The notes beneath the pieces are model-generated. The model was not told the origin of the DNA and did not search any database. It saw nothing but the letters and a program-made list of their open reading frames with translations. This document shows, in pieces, positions 61,250-64,000 of a stretch of 64,000 nucleotides of DNA (position 1 is its first letter; each line of letters opens with the position of its first letter). The stretch is from Bacillus testis (GTDB lineage: Bacteria; Bacillota; Bacilli; Bacillales; DSM-1321), in assembly GCF_001243895.1 (NCBI RefSeq), contig NZ_LN851186.1, positions 3,052,981-3,116,980 on the forward strand, in the 5' to 3' direction. Made by a program: the position numbers and the translations under genes.

Positions 61250-63010
61250 TTATTTCTCCTCTTTTTGTTTTGAATAATCGCGTTTACGCGGTTTGATTAA
61301 TGAAATGTCCACTTCTTGGTACGAAATGTCCGGCGCTGATTTGTGGCCTGTAAATTTCGCAATCGTTGTTTTTAAGAAGTCTTCATCATTACGGTCAGGG
61401 AAGTCTGGTTTATAGTGCGCTCCACGGCTTTCATTACGATTGTAGGCACCGAGTGTGATGACGCGGGCCAACTGAAGCATGTTTTGCAGCTGGCGTGTAA
61501 ACGCAGCCCCCTGGTTGCTCCATTTTGCCGTATCATTAATGTTGATGCGGTCATAACGCTCAATCAATTCTTGTATTTTTTCGTCTGTTTTTAATAATTT
61601 ATCGTTATAACGGACCACGGTAACATGTTCTGTCATCCATTCACCTAGTTCTTTATGAAGGACATAAGCATTCTCTGTTCCGTCCATTTTCATGATATGA
61701 TCCCATTTTGCATGCTGTTCTTTTACAGCGCGGTCATACACTTGGGAAGATATAGCATCACTGCTCTTCTCTAAGCCATTAATATATTTGACGGCATTCG
61801 GGCCAGCGACCATTCCGCCGTAGATAGCAGATAATAATGAGTTCGCACCAAGGCGGTTTGCCCCATGCTGTGAATAATCACATTCTCCGGCAGCAAATAG
61901 ACCAGGAATATTAGTCATTTGGTCAAAATCAACCCATAATCCGCCCATAGAGTAATGGACAGCAGGGAAGATTTTCATTGGAAGCTTACGAGGGTCTTCT
62001 CCAGTAAACTTCTCATAAATTTCAATGATTCCACCAAGCTTAACATCCAATTCATGTGGATCCTTGTGTGATAGATCCAAGTAAACCATGTTTTCGCCAT
62101 TAATACCCAATTTTTGTGCTACACACACATCGAAAATTTCGCGTGTTGCAATATCACGCGGAACAAGATTTCCGTATGCCGGATACTTCTCTTCAAGGAA
62201 GTACCATGGCTTGCCATCTTTATATGTCCAGATTCTTCCGCCTTCCCCACGGGCTGATTCACTCATCAAGCGAAGCTTATCATCTCCCGGAATAGCGGTA
62301 GGATGGATTTGGATAAATTCTCCATTAGCATAATGGACGCCTTGCTGGAACACGGTAGATGCCGCTGAACCTGTATTGATGATGGAGTTCGTTGACTTGC
62401 CGAAAATAATTCCCGGCCCACCGGAAGCGAGAATGACAGCGTCTGAAGAAAACGACTGGATTTCCATTGATGTCAGGTTCTGCGCTGTGATTCCCCGGCA
62501 AACGCCTTCGTCATCGACAACGATTCCCAATAGCTCCCAGCCTTCGAATTTCTTTACAAATCCTTGCACTTCATAACGGCGCACTTGCTCATCCAATGCA
62601 TATAAAAGTTGCTGTCCCGTTGTGGCCCCCGCATATGCCGTACGGTGGAATTGTGTTCCTCCAAAACGTCGGAAGTCCAATAGGCCTTCTTCTGTACGGT
62701 TGAACATTACACCCATCCGGTCGAACATATGTATAATAGAAGGAGCCGCATCACACATTGCCTTTACTGGTGGCTGGTTGGCAAGAAAATCTCCGCCATA
62801 TACTGTATCATCGAAATGTTCCCAGGTTGAATCTCCCTCACCTTTTGTATTAACAGCTCCGTTAATTCCACCTTGAGCACATACTGAGTGAGAGCGCTTA
62901 ACTGGAACCAACGAAAATAATTCTACTTGTTTGCCTTGCTCTGCAGCCTTGATGGTAGCCATTAATCCCGCTAGGCCTCCGCCTACTACGATAATTTTAC
63001 CTTTACTCAA
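61250..63010 (-). CDS. sdhA: Succinate dehydrogenase flavoprotein subunit
   Basis: Oxidises succinate to fumarate with covalently bound FAD. The FAD-binding fold is GGGLAGLMATIKAAEQ, and the flavin-attachment histidine is in RSHSVCAQGGINGA. Active-site parts include HPTAIPGDDKLRLMSESARGEGG and GANRLGANSLLSAIYGG. Length 586 is normal. The start codon is TTG with GGGAG upstream; no in-frame ATG fits. Confidence 0.98.
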   Translation of the reverse strand: MSKGKIIVVGGGLAGLMATIKAAEQGKQVELFSLVPVKRSHSVCAQGGINGAVNTKGEGDSTWEHFDDTVYGGDFLANQPPVKAMCDAAPSIIHMFDRMGVMFNRTEEGLLDFRRFGGTQFHRTAYAGATTGQQLLYALDEQVRRYEVQGFVKKFEGWELLGIVVDDEGVCRGITAQNLTSMEIQSFSSDAVILASGGPGIIFGKSTNSIINTGSAASTVFQQGVHYANGEFIQIHPTAIPGDDKLRLMSESARGEGGRIWTYKDGKPWYFLEEKYPAYGNLVPRDIATREIFDVCVAQKLGINGENMVYLDLSHKDPHELDVKLGGIIEIYEKFTGEDPRKLPMKIFPAVHYSMGGLWVDFDQMTNIPGLFAAGECDYSQHGANRLGANSLLSAIYGGMVAGPNAVKYINGLEKSSDAISSQVYDRAVKEQHAKWDHIMKMDGTENAYVLHKELGEWMTEHVTVVRYNDKLLKTDEKIQELIERYDRININDTAKWSNQGAAFTRQLQNMLQLARVITLGAYNRNESRGAHYKPDFPDRNDEDFLKTTIAKFTGHKSAPDISYQEVDISLIKPRKRDYSKQKEEK

Positions 63011-63074
63011 CCTTACTCACTCCCTTGTAATCACCGAGATTACCTATACTATTTAAACTAGATTGCTAGATATT

Positions 63075-63689
63075 TTACATAAATGCCAACAACGCTCTTA
63101 CTGCTACAATTGTAAGCAGAATGAAAATCACTCCGGTTACGTATGAAGAAATGCGTTGTGAACGCGGTGTTACTGTAATACCCCAGCTTACAGCAAATGA
63201 CCACAGACCGTTTGAAAAATGGAAAACAGCTGAGATTACCCCTATAAAATAGAACGCAACCATCCAAGGATTGGATAAAATATCCACCATCATATCATAA
63301 TTGACTTCGGCATTCCCAAGAGCGATCTGCACTCTTGTCTCCCAAACATGCCAAACCAGGAAAATAAAGGTGATAATACCAGTTGCACGCTGCAAGATGT
63401 ACATCCAATTCCGAAAATACCCGAATCTGCCGCCATTGAATGTACCTGTGAATGCAATATACACACCATAAATCCCGTGGTACAGCAGTGGTAGGTAGAT
63501 AAATAAAAGCTCAAAGAAAATCAGAAACGGAAGATTCTCCATAAATTCAGCGCCTGCATTGAATGAATCAGCTCCGCGGGTCGCTAAATAGTTTACAGTC
63601 AAATGCACTAACAAAAACAAACCCACTGGAATTACCCCTAACAGCGAGTGAAGTTTGCGGCTTGCAAACTCTCTTGTGTTTCCTGCCAT
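63075..63689 (-). CDS. sdhC: Succinate dehydrogenase cytochrome b558 subunit
   Basis: Membrane anchor of complex II carrying haem b and reducing menaquinone. The 204-residue protein has five hydrophobic segments with histidines suited to haem binding (RKLHSLLGVIPVGLFLLVHLTV, YHGIYGVY, FLVWHVWETR, FHFSNGLW). Of two adjacent ATGs I chose the second (63687-63689), which has GGGGGG at a better distance. It is first in sdhCAB. Confidence 0.96.
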   Translation of the reverse strand: MAGNTREFASRKLHSLLGVIPVGLFLLVHLTVNYLATRGADSFNAGAEFMENLPFLIFFELLFIYLPLLYHGIYGVYIAFTGTFNGGRFGYFRNWMYILQRATGIITFIFLVWHVWETRVQIALGNAEVNYDMMVDILSNPWMVAFYFIGVISAVFHFSNGLWSFAVSWGITVTPRSQRISSYVTGVIFILLTIVAVRALLAFM

Positions 63690-63762
63690 CATGTTCCCCC
63701 CTCGAAAATAAAAAAAGTAAAGCTGTCACTTACCGGTAATGATGTAAATTTTACCAAAGTCC

Positions 63763-63792
63763 ATTAAACTTGCCCTGAACTATAATTGTCAA
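63763..63792 (-). promoter_or_regulatory. SigA-type promoter of sdhCAB
   Basis: On the minus strand TTGACA (63787-63792) is followed after 18 bases by TTTAAT (63763-63768), about 70 bases before sdhC. The rest of 63793-64000 is AT-rich and shows no gene. Confidence 0.6.
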
Positions 63793-64000
63793 ACATTAAA
63801 ATCATAAGAAATCCTTTTTCAACATAGTGAATATAATGAAAATTACAATTATTCTTATTCATTTAATTTCCAACAATTATATGACAAGTTCATTTTACTC
63901 TCTTAATGTAGCACCGTCAAGAAAACGCATACTTAAAAATGGGATTGTAATCCATTTTCTCCAATTCCCTTTACAGTAACACTTTTTACGATACTTTCCA

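Overview
The window comes from the chromosome of a low-GC, Gram-positive, endospore-forming member of the Bacillaceae. Gene order is the main evidence: folC-valS-ysxE-spoVID-hemLBDCXA-ysxC-lonA-lonB-clpX-tig-ysoA-leuDCBA-ilvCHB and ysnB-ysnA-rph-gerM-racE-ysmB-gerE-ysmA-sdhBAC reproduce the Bacillus subtilis arrangement. Spore genes (spoVID, ysxE, lonB, gerM, gerE) and T-box leaders agree. I cannot name the species. Nearly all conserved genes lie on the minus strand, so the blocks read from right to left.

Layout. 1-6000: accessory minus-strand genes (a cut-off ankyrin protein, a very large secreted DUF5057/Ig-like protein, a membrane GAF-GGDEF diguanylate cyclase). 6-14 kb: folC, valS with a T-box leader, and the spore coat pair spoVID-ysxE behind a SigE-like promoter. 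14.4-16.7 kb: a plus-strand secreted GHL10 glycoside hydrolase with SLH and SH3 domains, inserted between spoVID and hemL. 16.9-23.3 kb: the haem operon hemA-hemX-hemC-hemD-hemB-hemL, with a repeat element wedged between hemB and hemL. 23.6-35 kb: two small membrane proteins, then ysxC, lonA, lonB, clpX, tig and ysoA (GTPase, proteases, chaperones). 34.4-42.9 kb: the ilvBHC-leuABCD branched-chain amino acid operon behind a leucine T-box, a good SigA promoter and CodY-like sites. 43-52.7 kb: an accessory stretch with a BASS-type transporter, a LysR regulator, a cold-shock protein, nicotinamidase, a CwlO-like NlpC/P60 endopeptidase, an SGNH hydrolase, an alpha/beta hydrolase with SLH domains and a lipoprotein. 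52.9-64 kb: tRNA-Arg, then ysnB, rdgB, rph, gerM, racE and ysmB, a plus-strand glycerol dehydrogenase, gerE, ysmA and the sdhCAB operon.

The most interesting non-genic signal is a dispersed intergenic repeat of about 90-160 bp. There are at least eight recognisable copies and two decayed fragments in 64 kb. A good copy has two long hairpins separated by a short palindrome. Several copies start exactly at, or within a few bases of, the stop codon of a minus-strand gene, and one sits inside the hem operon. I know of no name for it; it resembles bcr-type elements of the B. cereus group only in general design. I saw no insertion sequence, prophage or CRISPR array.
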